Below are positions 1 through 5,976 of a DNA stretch of 10,474 bases, piece after piece. The notes under the pieces were generated by a model. It did not search any database. It had not been told where the DNA came from and saw only the letters and a list, made by a program, of their open reading frames with translations. Positions within the stretch are counted from its first letter, which is position 1; every line of letters begins with the position of its first letter. Source of the DNA: an uncultured Alistipes sp. (lineage in GTDB: Bacteria; Bacteroidota; Bacteroidia; Bacteroidales; Rikenellaceae); assembly GCA_900549685.1 (NCBI GenBank), contig UROX01000086.1:1-10474 (forward strand). The letters run 5' to 3'. Made by a program: the position numbers and the translations under genes.

Positions 1-134
1 TAATTTGGCGTTTTATCATTCTCCGATAAATAGGGATTTGCCTCTGAGCCTAAAAAAAGTTGTTCAACGAAATACACAGAAGACTTCTCTGATATAACGT
101 TAGGGGTAATGGATTTATTAGGCGTAAAATTCAT
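1..134 (-). CDS. Unidentified protein, N-terminal fragment at left window edge
   Basis: An ATG at 132-134 on the minus strand opens a frame with no stop up to the window edge (44 codons). The peptide begins MNFTPNKSITPNVISEKS and continues with a mildly hydrophobic stretch (VYFVEQLFLG). I do not recognise it. The DNA is far more AT-rich than the mobilisation genes to the right, so it may belong to a different segment or to the far side of an insertion boundary. A 7-bp inverted repeat at 173-189, about 40 bp upstream of the start, could be an operator. With only 44 codons visible the call rests on the open frame and the upstream repeat. Confidence 0.35.
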   Translation of the reverse strand, partial: MNFTPNKSITPNVISEKSSVYFVEQLFLGSEANPYLSENDKTPN

Positions 135-172
135 GTTGATCAACACTAATTTTTTACAATAATTTGAAATAT

Positions 173-189
173 AATGACTTGCAGTCATT
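173..189. repeat. Short inverted repeat upstream of the left-edge ORF
   Basis: AATGACT, a TGC spacer and AGTCATT form a perfect 7-bp inverted repeat about 40 bp upstream of the minus-strand ATG at 134. Position and size fit a dimeric repressor operator or a small hairpin. Function is inferred from placement only. Confidence 0.35.
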
Positions 190-397
190 TAAAAACAAGA
201 TAACCACTTGGCAACGGTTCTGTTTTTCTGCGCACACTAAGGCGTATGCTTCCAAATATCTGGTATAAAATTAGTTAGGCGATTGGGAAAAAGCAAATAA
301 AATTTCATTTCATTGTATGTTTTGCTTTCGGCACCTTTACTGCCCACTCACCAATCCACCCACCACCTCCTTTGCCACCCGATAGCGACCAGCCTAT

Positions 398-468
398 GAT
401 TCGGGGGACGGGATGCAAGGCCGCCCGACAGGGCGCTCCGTATAGCCTTGCATCGCGTTCTCCGAATC
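398..468. repeat. Nested inverted repeat (hairpin or cruciform)
   Basis: Three nested perfect arms are visible: GATTCGG (398-404) with CCGAATC (462-468), GATGCAAGGC (412-421) with GCCTTGCATC (445-454), and CGCCC (422-426) with GGGCG (431-435) around a GACA loop. That is 22 base pairs in one structure. It lies 75 bp past the relaxase stop, so it could close the mob transcript, though no U-tract follows on either strand. It could also be a recombination or replication site. Confidence 0.6.
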
Positions 469-470
469 GA

Positions 471-478
471 TACCTTTG
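471..478 (+). promoter_or_regulatory. Promoter-like -7 element TACCTTTG
   Basis: TACCTTTG matches the Bacteroidetes -7 consensus TAnnTTTG. It directly follows the nested hairpin and would drive rightward transcription antisense to the end of the relaxase gene. No -33 element is obvious. The string also resembles the core-type sequence bound by CTnDOT-family integrases (GTAnnTTTGC, from memory), so a recombination site is an alternative reading. Confidence 0.25.
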
Positions 479-542
479 CGGTCGGGTGGAAAGGGCCCGA
501 CGTACCGCCGGAACATTTCTCTCCGTTGTTTTTCTTTTGCCG

Positions 543-2255
543 TTAGAGCTTGGGCCCCTTCGACTTCTTTAGGGGAGGCGCGGAGGGTACCCGAATCTCC
601 TGCCGCGGCGGTTTGGGCAGACGCGGATCGTCATAGGAACAGTCGTACAGACCGTATTTATCCTTCCAGAAGTATTGCCGCGATTCGGGTTGCGTCGGGC
701 TCCAGAACCTGACCTTCGCCCGCACCACATAACCGTGATCGGCCAACAGCTTATCCATTTCGCGGATATAGAACTTATCCTCTTTGACTATCCTGTCGGG
801 CGGCTGTCGGAATATCCAACTCGCTCTAAAACGATCGTCCATGACGACGTATCCCGAAAACAGCGTCCCGTCCTCTCGCTTCATATTTTCCAGACGGATG
901 TACTCGCCCTCGCCGATCTTGCGTAGCTGTTCGTCGCTCAGGCGTATGCCGTAAAGGACCGGATTCGTGTCGATGCGACGCTCCGAGACGGTGTGTTCGG
1001 TCAGGATGTCGGGACCGCCCTCCGGCCTGATCGGACGGTACAGTCGGGTGTATGCGATATTCCCCTTGCGATAGGTGAGCGTAAGGCCTTGCGGGGAATA
1101 TAGCTGCGTTTGCTCCTGCGGCGAAAGTCTCCGGCCCCGGATTTCGTCGATGCGTTCGCGGGATCGTTCGGTTGCCGACCCGTTTGAGGGCATGGCCGGG
1201 CGGATCCCGTTACTTTTCTTTTGCGGGGCTGCCGGGGATCGGGAGACGGTTCCCTCTGGGCATTCGTTTGCCGCGTTTCTTCCGGTCCGTTCTTCTCCCG
1301 CCCGGCGGATTCGTCCGTTCTGCCGAGCGACGGCATCCGGCCCCCGACCGATTTCTTCGCCGATGAACTCCCGCCACATCTTCTGAAACGCTATCTCTTT
1401 TTGCCGGGCTCGTTCCTCTTTGCGCAGCCGGGCGGCTTCCCTCCGTCGTTGTCGTTTCCGTTCGTCGGACTGTTCCCGCCGCCTCTGTTTCTCCGCTTGC
1501 CGTACTGCGGCCTCGGCCTCCATCCGGTTCGCTTCGATGCTTTTGCACAGGTTCCCGTAACTGAATTTCCGGTCTACCTGCGAGGCTTTGAACGTGATCG
1601 CGTCTTTTGTGAAGGTCAGTCCCTGCACCTCTTTTTCGGAATCGCCGCCCCGGTGTACGAATGTCGTTGCGATTCCCTGCCGTTTCAGTTCGTCGGCCAA
1701 CGCCGTAAGGGAAAGACAGCAGGGCAACGCCTCTTCGATCGCCTCGTAAACGACGTACTTCACTTTATCGGGACCATGCAGCCGTTCGGTCTTTACATTT
1801 TTCTTGCCTTCGGAGAACGTCAGGCCGTACTGCTGCTTGACGGCCTTGCAGACCGCAACGTTGCGGATTCGTTCGTTGTGGCTCCGCACCAGCTTGGCGT
1901 CGTACCTGACCCGGTTGTAAACGATATGCAAATGGGAGTGTTCGGTGTCGGTATGGCGTACCACGATATACTGCGTGTCGGTGATTCCCATCCGGCGCAT
2001 ATACTCCTCCGCCAGCCGGATCATCGTCTCATCGGTCAACTTCGGTGTGTCGTCCTTGTGGAACGACAACGAAACGTGCCCTACCACATATTCCTTTTCG
2101 GGCCGGGCCTTGCGTTGAAAATTAAAGCTGCGCGTCACGCTCCGCGCATCGGTCGCGTCCACGCCGTCGCAGGCGAGCAACCGAGCGCCCGGTTTGTTCA
2201 TCGCGTATTCGACCGCGCCTTTGAAACTCTTACCCGTTACGATTTTACCGATCAT
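543..2255 (-). CDS. Relaxase / mobilisation nuclease (MobA-type)
   Basis: A 570-residue relaxase of the kind found on Bacteroidetes mobilisable elements. It would nick one strand at oriT, stay bound to the 5' end and pilot it into the recipient. The N-terminus (GKSFKGAVEYAMNKPGARLL) holds the likely catalytic tyrosine, Y17. Residues 101-116, HTDTEHSHLHIVYNRV, are the metal-binding histidine motif followed by the NRV typical of the family. Residues about 245-290 form a very basic, coiled-coil-like linker. Residues about 425-485 resemble DUF3945, a domain I associate with Bacteroidetes mobile elements; this match is from memory. The tail is rich in proline and lysine. The start overlaps the end of mobC by 11 bp, indicating translational coupling. 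The gene appears intact. Confidence 0.92.
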   Translation of the reverse strand: MIGKIVTGKSFKGAVEYAMNKPGARLLACDGVDATDARSVTRSFNFQRKARPEKEYVVGHVSLSFHKDDTPKLTDETMIRLAEEYMRRMGITDTQYIVVRHTDTEHSHLHIVYNRVRYDAKLVRSHNERIRNVAVCKAVKQQYGLTFSEGKKNVKTERLHGPDKVKYVVYEAIEEALPCCLSLTALADELKRQGIATTFVHRGGDSEKEVQGLTFTKDAITFKASQVDRKFSYGNLCKSIEANRMEAEAAVRQAEKQRRREQSDERKRQRRREAARLRKEERARQKEIAFQKMWREFIGEEIGRGPDAVARQNGRIRRAGEERTGRNAANECPEGTVSRSPAAPQKKSNGIRPAMPSNGSATERSRERIDEIRGRRLSPQEQTQLYSPQGLTLTYRKGNIAYTRLYRPIRPEGGPDILTEHTVSERRIDTNPVLYGIRLSDEQLRKIGEGEYIRLENMKREDGTLFSGYVVMDDRFRASWIFRQPPDRIVKEDKFYIREMDKLLADHGYVVRAKVRFWSPTQPESRQYFWKDKYGLYDCSYDDPRLPKPPRQEIRVPSAPPLKKSKGPKL

Positions 2256-2628
2256 TCGTCCTGTCGTTTTGAAAATACCTCCGGATTCGTCCGGCCAATT
2301 CTTCGTAAAACATCAACAGCTTATTCAACCGGGCTGCGACCGGCAGGGTGCTTTTCTTCGTATTGGCGATCCGAGCCAATTGGTTCAGGTTGTTTCCCTG
2401 CCGGGCGAGTTCGGCTACGGCAGCCAGCACTTCGGGCGGGATACGCCGGGGCGGCCGTCCGGTGAGCACCTTTTCGCGGCAGTAGGTCGCCAGATCGACA
2501 CCCGATGTTTTTGCCTCGTCTTGCAGTCGGCGCTTTACGTCCGGCGTGACGTGGAATTTGACTTCCTCGGAGCGTTTCTCGGCAGATAATTTGGGCGGTC
2601 TGCCGCCCTTGTTCTTATCTGTTTCCAT
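2245..2628 (-). CDS. mobC: MobC-like relaxosome accessory protein
   Basis: A 127-residue basic protein translated just before the relaxase. It carries a GRPPK basic patch (residues 9-13), a ribbon-helix-helix-like segment (about 22-55) and the block QGNNLNQLARIAN (77-89), a hallmark of the MobC family. Such proteins bind oriT, help melt the nic region and support the relaxase. The frame stays open upstream to about 3060, but that part is arginine- and proline-rich, runs through large hairpins and looks noncoding. I therefore chose the ATG at 2626-2628, where the sequence turns into the typical METDKNKGGRPPK start, with CGGAAG a few bases upstream. The long repeat-rich leader and a candidate promoter at 3183-3190 suggest mobC and the relaxase gene share one transcript. 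Confidence 0.87.
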   Translation of the reverse strand: METDKNKGGRPPKLSAEKRSEEVKFHVTPDVKRRLQDEAKTSGVDLATYCREKVLTGRPPRRIPPEVLAAVAELARQGNNLNQLARIANTKKSTLPVAARLNKLLMFYEELAGRIRRYFQNDRTNDR

Positions 2629-2688
2629 AACTTCCGAAGTTTGGCAGTGAAACAAAGCGGCAGTGTTCATACCCGCCTTTGCGGGCAG

Positions 2689-2791
2689 GCGACCGACGGG
2701 AGCCGTCCGCCGGCGTCGCAGACGCCGAGAGTCCCGAATCCCCTGCGACCGACGGGAGCGGGGGATGGTTCGTCGTGCGACCGTAGGGAGC
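2689..2791. repeat. Three copies of a 15-bp direct repeat
   Basis: GCGACCGACGGGAGC occurs exactly at 2689-2703 and 2745-2759, and with two mismatches at 2777-2791 (GCGACCGTAGGGAGC). The copies lie just upstream of mobC. Repeats beside mob genes often bind relaxosome proteins; that role is inferred from position. Confidence 0.6.
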
Positions 2792-2816
2792 GCGACGGAC
2801 GGGACAGCCCCGCAGG

Positions 2817-2886
2817 GCAAGGTTGCCCGGAAGTGTCCTCGAAGCCGACGGCAGGAGGTTTCGAGGGCCTCCGGGTACAACCTTGC
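2817..2886. repeat. Long interrupted inverted repeat, 22 paired bases
   Basis: Three consecutive perfect arms form one stem: GCAAGGTTG (2817-2825) with CAACCTTGC (2878-2886), CCCGGA (2826-2831) with TCCGGG (2870-2875), and CCTCGAA (2837-2843) with TTCGAGG (2860-2866), separated by small internal loops. The 16-nt apical loop contains GCCGACGGC. In the mobC leader this is either an oriT secondary structure or a regulatory RNA hairpin. Confidence 0.7.
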
Positions 2887-3182
2887 TTCATCCGTTTTCG
2901 GGAGCCTCCGAGGCCGGGGCGACAGCCCCGATGGCGGCACGCCGAAGCGATCCCGGATGCCCCGCCGCGCAGAGTCGGCGGAGGGACGGGACGGCGAGAG
3001 CGGGATGCCGGGCGTCGGTGCTCCCGCCCCGAAGAGAACGAAGGGGGCGAGGAACTGCAAAGGAAAAAACGAGATGGAGGGGACCGAGGTGCAGGCACCG
3101 AAAGTCCGTTCATGCCGGAAGGCGAAACGCCCCGACGCAAAGGCGATAAGTCGTTGTCATGCGTATGAATTTCGAGTATCGA

Positions 3183-3190
3183 CAAAGATA
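3183..3190 (-). promoter_or_regulatory. Candidate -7 promoter element for mobC-relaxase
   Basis: On the minus strand the sequence reads TATCTTTG, an exact match to TAnnTTTG. It faces mobC and would give a leader of about 550 nt covering the repeat cluster. No clear -33 box was seen, so the assignment rests on the -7 match and the orientation. Confidence 0.4.
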
Positions 3191-3411
3191 CGTTCGTACG
3201 GGACGGATTGTTGTGTCCCGAAAGCCGCATGGGCCTTTTTGCCGTCCGTTGCCGAACCGACGTCCCGGAAAGGTGTTCCGCAGCGGGTGAGGGGCGGACC
3301 GTTCGTAAAACGTCGTTCGGGACGACCGAAGACCGACAGGCGCCTCTTTCGACGGCCATGCGGGGAAATCGTTTTTCTTTCGCGGGTAGATTCTTGTCGT
3401 CAGAGGAACCC

Positions 3412-3437
3412 CGGACAATAGCGGACAACGCCGGACA
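3412..3437. repeat. Three CGGACA repeats with exact 10-bp period
   Basis: CGGACA starts at 3412, 3422 and 3432, so the copies fall on the same face of the helix. The intervening four bases differ. Helically phased short repeats in a noncoding mobile-element region suggest a protein array-binding site, but three copies of a hexamer are modest evidence. Confidence 0.4.
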
Positions 3438-3610
3438 GGGCGAAGGATTCCGGGATTCGGGCCGTACCTTGCCTCATGGACGGTCCACGGCGGCCCGGAG
3501 CGGCCTGCCGCCGAGAACCGGAAAAAGGGACGATTTTTTCGCTTATCTTGCCGACCGGGCAGAAACTCCGCCGGCAAGCGGCCCGCCCCGGCGGAAACGG
3601 ACCGATCCGA

Positions 3611-3656
3611 CAAAATTTCGGGCGCAAGCCCTAACGACTCACTTTTCAAAATTTCG
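3611..3656. repeat. Direct repeat CAAAATTTCG upstream of the HTH gene
   Basis: The 10-mer CAAAATTTCG occurs at 3611-3620 and again at 3647-3656, the second copy ending 5 bp before the ATG at 3662. The 36-bp spacing and position suggest operator or Xis-type binding sites controlling the HTH pair. No function can be shown from sequence alone. Confidence 0.4.
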
Positions 3657-3661
3657 TCATT

Positions 3662-3979
3662 ATGAATGTCATCTGCATCGACGAGCGGGTATGGACTTCG
3701 CTCGTCGCAAAACTGGAATCCCTCGCGGCGACGGCCCTTCGAGTGGAGGAAATGTACGATCCGGACGCACAGGACGGCTGAATCGACTCGCAGGATGTCT
3801 GCCGGGCGCTCGACATCGCCAAACGCACGTTGCAGTCTTACCGGGAAAAAGGCCTTTTGCCGTTCTCCCGTATCGGGGGAGAGTATTTCTACCGCATAAG
3901 CGACGTCGAAGCCTTTCTCGAAGCGAAGACCGCACGGCGTCCTGCGGTACATCCCATCTCTCGTTCCACGAAAGCCTAA
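3662..3979 (+). pseudogene. Excisionase-type HTH protein gene interrupted by in-frame TGA
   Basis: Reading from ATG 3662 gives 39 codons (MNVICIDERVWTSLV...), then TGA at 3779-3781, then the same frame continues for 65 codons to TAA at 3977-3979. The downstream part (IDSQDVCRALDIAKRTLQSY, then REKGLLPFSRIGGEYFYR, then ISDVEAFLEAK) is an unmistakable MerR/excisionase-like HTH of the HTH_17 type. Aligned with the next gene, the TGA sits where that protein has tyrosine (YLNGYEVC), and relatives I recall have tryptophan there, so a single TGG-to-TGA change explains the break. No in-frame ATG follows the stop, so the HTH part has no obvious alternative start. Sequencing error, true nonsense mutation or readthrough are the options. 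Intact, it would be a small DNA-binding protein acting with the integrase on excision or regulation. Confidence 0.75.
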
Positions 3980-3982
3980 ATC

Positions 3983-4285
3983 ATGCCATTGGACTATTTG
4001 ACTGCCGAGAGCGACGAAGTGCGGAATGCACGCGCGTCGCTGGACCGAATCGAACGGGCCCTGCGCAAAGCCGAGGCGCACCACGTACCCGCGATCGGAA
4101 ACGAACGCTACCTGAACGGATATGAAGTGTGCGAGTATCTGCACCTCTCGCCCCGGACGCTTCAGACGTTGCGCGATACACGGCAAATCGCCTACACAGC
4201 CGTCAGCGGCCGCGTATTCCTCTATCCCGAAAAGGGAATCAGGGAAATTCTCGAACGCAACCTCCGACCTGCCGGAAAACGGTAG
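3983..4285 (+). CDS. Excisionase-type helix-turn-helix protein
   Basis: A 100-residue protein starting 3 bp after the stop of the preceding HTH gene, clearly co-transcribed. Residues about 43-95 form the HTH_17-type domain (YLNGYEVCEYLHLSPRTLQT, then a wing with GRVFLYPEKGIREILE). The N-terminal 40 residues are charged and helical. Tandem pairs of such proteins are common in Bacteroidetes integrative elements, where they act as recombination directionality factors or transcriptional regulators. The two copies here are clearly related (shared VC-x-L-x(5)-RTLQ-x-R spacing). Because the partner gene is interrupted, this may be the only functional HTH protein of the pair. A strong terminator follows 9 bp after the stop. 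Confidence 0.8.
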   Translation: MPLDYLTAESDEVRNARASLDRIERALRKAEAHHVPAIGNERYLNGYEVCEYLHLSPRTLQTLRDTRQIAYTAVSGRVFLYPEKGIREILERNLRPAGKR

Positions 4286-4294
4286 AAAAACAGT

Positions 4295-4326
4295 AAGGCG
4301 GGGACGGCCGATGCCGTCCCCGCCTT
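4295..4326. terminator. Bidirectional intrinsic terminator
   Basis: AAGGCGGGGACGGC (4295-4308) and GCCGTCCCCGCCTT (4313-4326) form a perfect 14-bp stem around a CGAT loop. It lies between the convergent HTH and lipoprotein genes. On the minus strand a T-rich run (CTGTTTTTC) follows, so it best terminates the lipoprotein gene but should also stop the HTH transcript. Confidence 0.9.
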
Positions 4327-4364
4327 GTCGTCTGTATCGACCGGCGGTCGCTCCTTTACCGCAT

Positions 4365-5162
4365 TTATCGACGCACCGTAACCGGCTCGGTCGTTCCGGT
4401 CAGCTCCACACCGTCCTCGTTCGTGTAGACGATCGTGAAACGGTGCGTGTCCGTCCGGTCCGGGGCTTTGGTAAATCTGAATCTAAATTCAAAGCGAATC
4501 AGTTTCCGCTGAATTTCGTTGAACTCGGATAGTTTTTCTCTTAGATTCAGGTTGTATACGGGTAAACCTTCGTAAGAATAATCCGGCCCGGTCGTCTTAC
4601 CTAAATAATCTTTGAGCGATGTATAACCCGTTTTCAGATAATCCTCGGCGGATTTGAAGCTCACCGTCACAATATCGTCCAGATAAGTGCCCGCCGGATG
4701 CTGCGCGTCATAATCGGTGTCCGATACCACATGAAGGCCCGTCGTCCGACGGTACAGGCAACCCATCACGATTGTCAATGTTTGGCGATTGTACCCATGA
4801 TCGTTGTGCGCTTTGGCCAGCGAATCGAATTTGTTAGCATAGTGTAACTCTTCTTCTTTGAACGAATCGCCCCATAACGGATGGATAAGACCGTCATCTT
4901 CATCGCCTTTGGGCCATAAACATAAAAGAACATTTTGCCAATCTACCGCCGACGCACAATCGGCCATAACTTCGATTCGGTCGGAAGACGCAGGTGCATC
5001 GGTATAACTCGCTATCAAAGTTTCCACATAAGGAATAACACCGTCTGCTCCGTCGTCTCCTTTCGTTTCCACGTTATTCTCCTTGCTGCAAGCCATAAAA
5101 AGCATGACCGTTCCCACCGTCACGACGCTCCGCGTAAGAGCGTCCAAAGTCATTGTCCTCAT
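4365..5162 (-). CDS. Bacteroidales lipoprotein of unknown function
   Basis: A 265-residue protein with an N-terminal signal peptide and lipobox-like LFMAC at residues 21-25, predicting lipidation at C25 and anchoring in an outer or inner membrane. SKENN follows the cysteine; a charged +2 to +5 stretch can act as a surface-export signal in Bacteroidetes, but this one is not a clear match. The mature part is acidic, then contains SDTDYDAQHPAGTYLDDIV (about 147-165), a block I associate with Bacteroidales lipoproteins of a domain-of-unknown-function type (possibly DUF5034, unverified). It ends with beta-strand-like segments. ATG 5160-5162 is used; Met4 is an equally plausible start, with GAGGA just upstream of it. 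It forms its own transcription unit between the terminators at 5219-5242 and 4295-4326. Within a mobile element it is probably cargo. Confidence 0.72.
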   Translation of the reverse strand: MRTMTLDALTRSVVTVGTVMLFMACSKENNVETKGDDGADGVIPYVETLIASYTDAPASSDRIEVMADCASAVDWQNVLLCLWPKGDEDDGLIHPLWGDSFKEEELHYANKFDSLAKAHNDHGYNRQTLTIVMGCLYRRTTGLHVVSDTDYDAQHPAGTYLDDIVTVSFKSAEDYLKTGYTSLKDYLGKTTGPDYSYEGLPVYNLNLREKLSEFNEIQRKLIRFEFRFRFTKAPDRTDTHRFTIVYTNEDGVELTGTTEPVTVRR

Positions 5163-5218
5163 ACATCGTTGTTTTTAAGTGATTGATTCGTGTTGCCGGG
5201 ATAAACCTCGCGGAAGGT

Positions 5219-5242
5219 AAAAAGCCGTATCGAGGCTTTTTT
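5219..5242. terminator. Intrinsic terminator downstream of the SLOG gene
   Basis: AAAAAGCC (5219-5226) pairs with GGCTTTTT (5234-5241) around a 7-nt loop, with flanking A and T runs on both sides. It can act in both directions. On the minus strand it lies about 115 bp after the SLOG stop and 57 bp before the lipoprotein start, so it separates the two transcripts. Confidence 0.75.
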
Positions 5243-5355
5243 ATCATACGTCGCAATATACTCGATATAAAAACTTCCGATAATCCGTACACTCGAATCG
5301 CACCTGCTTCCCGGCCAGCCGTTCCACCGTCCTCCGCCTTTCGTCCGTCCCGCTC

Positions 5356-5976
5356 TCACCGGATGGCCCTCACTCCTTCGATCCATTCCGGGTCCGCATG
5401 AAGGTTGTAGGGCTGTGCGCTCCGGTTGCAGCAGAGGTCGATGACCGTCATCCCGCGGTCGAGGGCGCGCGAGACCGTGTAGCGGGTCCCGCCGGGACGT
5501 CCGTCGTAGTAGCAGACGAGCACCGAGCTATGGTCGAGCATCGCCACGTTCCGGTCGAGACAACAGTTTCGGGTATAGCGCTCGCTCAGGCAGTGCACAT
5601 AGTCGGCCTGCGACAATATTTCGGTGTACGACCTCAGAGAGACAGGATCGTAGGCCCTCGCCTGTTCGCGGTAGGGAACGAAAGCGAGCAGCCGGATGCC
5701 GGGGCGGTCCCGCCGCACGGAGAGCACTGCCTCGGCCGCCCAAAGGTCGAACCCGGTGGCCATGCCGCTGACGAACGTGTCGTAGCCCCGTTCGCACAGG
5801 CGCTCGACGATCCACGTGCACCGCTTCCGCACGACCCGTTGCACCTCGTCGGGATCGCACCCCTCGGCCACCCCCGGCATCTTGCCGATGCGGTAGCCGC
5901 TGAAACAGACCGTCCGCTGCGGATCGACCGGGAACGGCAAGGAGGAAGGGGGCCGAGTCTTGGACGTAAGATTCAT
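5356..5976 (-). CDS. SLOG-family protein (DUF1273/YpsA-like)
   Basis: A 206-residue Rossmann-like protein. Family features seen: SGYR (26-29) at the first strand, SGMATGFDLWAAEAV (70-84) as the glycine-rich nucleotide-binding turn, FVPYREQ (99-105), DRNVAMLDHSSVLVCYYDG (141-159) and the PGGTRYTVSRAL loop (161-172). These match the SLOG superfamily, which includes YpsA and the LOG and DprA-like folds and is thought to bind nucleotides or nucleotide-derived ligands. Exact function is unknown; YpsA has been linked to cell division in Firmicutes, and SLOG domains occur in proposed nucleotide-signalling conflict systems. Length is slightly above the usual 180 or so because of a 20-residue N-terminal extension. 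The ATG overlaps the stop of an upstream minus-strand frame as ATGA. A 12-bp inverted repeat lies 23-74 bp upstream. Confidence 0.83.
   Translation of the reverse strand: MNLTSKTRPPSSLPFPVDPQRTVCFSGYRIGKMPGVAEGCDPDEVQRVVRKRCTWIVERLCERGYDTFVSGMATGFDLWAAEAVLSVRRDRPGIRLLAFVPYREQARAYDPVSLRSYTEILSQADYVHCLSERYTRNCCLDRNVAMLDHSSVLVCYYDGRPGGTRYTVSRALDRGMTVIDLCCNRSAQPYNLHADPEWIEGVRAIR

Larger units (their letters stand above)
135..542. other. Intergenic region left of the relaxase gene
   Basis: About 400 bp with no credible gene. The left half is AT-rich. The right half (from about 340) becomes GC-rich and holds a nested hairpin (398-468), a promoter-like TACCTTTG (471-478, plus strand) and a further hairpin where GTCGGG (481-486) pairs with CCCGAC (496-501). 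The base-composition change inside this gap may mark a module or element boundary. A plus-strand frame at 372-572 runs through the hairpins, has no recognisable content and is not called. Confidence 0.5.
2640..3190 (-). other. Structured leader of mobC-relaxase, candidate oriT region
   Basis: About 550 bp directly upstream of mobC contains no credible gene but an unusual number of inverted repeats: 2711-2727 (CGGCGTC/GACGCCG, 3-nt loop), 2817-2886 (listed separately), 2915-2930 (CGGGGC/GCCCCG around GACA), 2950-3006 (ATCCCG/CGGGAT enclosing CCGCCG/CGGCGG at 2962-2981), 3081-3107 (GGAC...GTCC around GGTGC/GCACC) and 3121-3131 (GGCG/CGCC). In mobilisable elements the oriT normally lies beside mobC and the relaxase gene and contains such arms, so this is the best oriT candidate. 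The nic site itself cannot be read from the sequence alone. Confidence 0.5.
2629..3661. other. Gene-free stretch between mobC and the HTH genes
   Basis: About 1 kb separates the divergent mobC and HTH genes. Several open frames exist on both strands but all are rich in R, P, G and S, overlap one another and cross hairpins, as expected for GC-rich noncoding DNA. Besides the structured leader (2640-3190) it holds three CGGACA repeats (3412-3437) and two CAAAATTTCG repeats (3611-3656). Related elements, as I recall them, carry primase or VirE-like genes near the HTH pair; none is present here. Confidence 0.5.

Noticed and set aside
21..30. CTCCGATAAA shared with 8668-8677 as a possible attachment-site repeat
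   Set aside because: A 10-bp match between two regions of about 500 bp is not far from chance expectation, and the left copy lies inside a possible coding frame.
1221..2465. A 414-codon plus-strand frame
   Set aside because: It lies antisense to the well-supported relaxase and mobC genes and has no recognisable protein features.
2629..3060. N-terminal extension of the MobC frame by 144 codons
   Set aside because: The frame is open but encodes a low-complexity R/P/S-rich string through several hairpins; the family-typical start is the ATG at 2626-2628.
2640..3440. CRISPR array from the many repeats
   Set aside because: Repeats are short, unevenly spaced and not separated by uniform spacers; no cas genes are present.
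3110..4186. A 358-codon minus-strand frame
   Set aside because: It is antisense to the HTH pair, whose domain content is clear, and crosses repeat-rich noncoding DNA.
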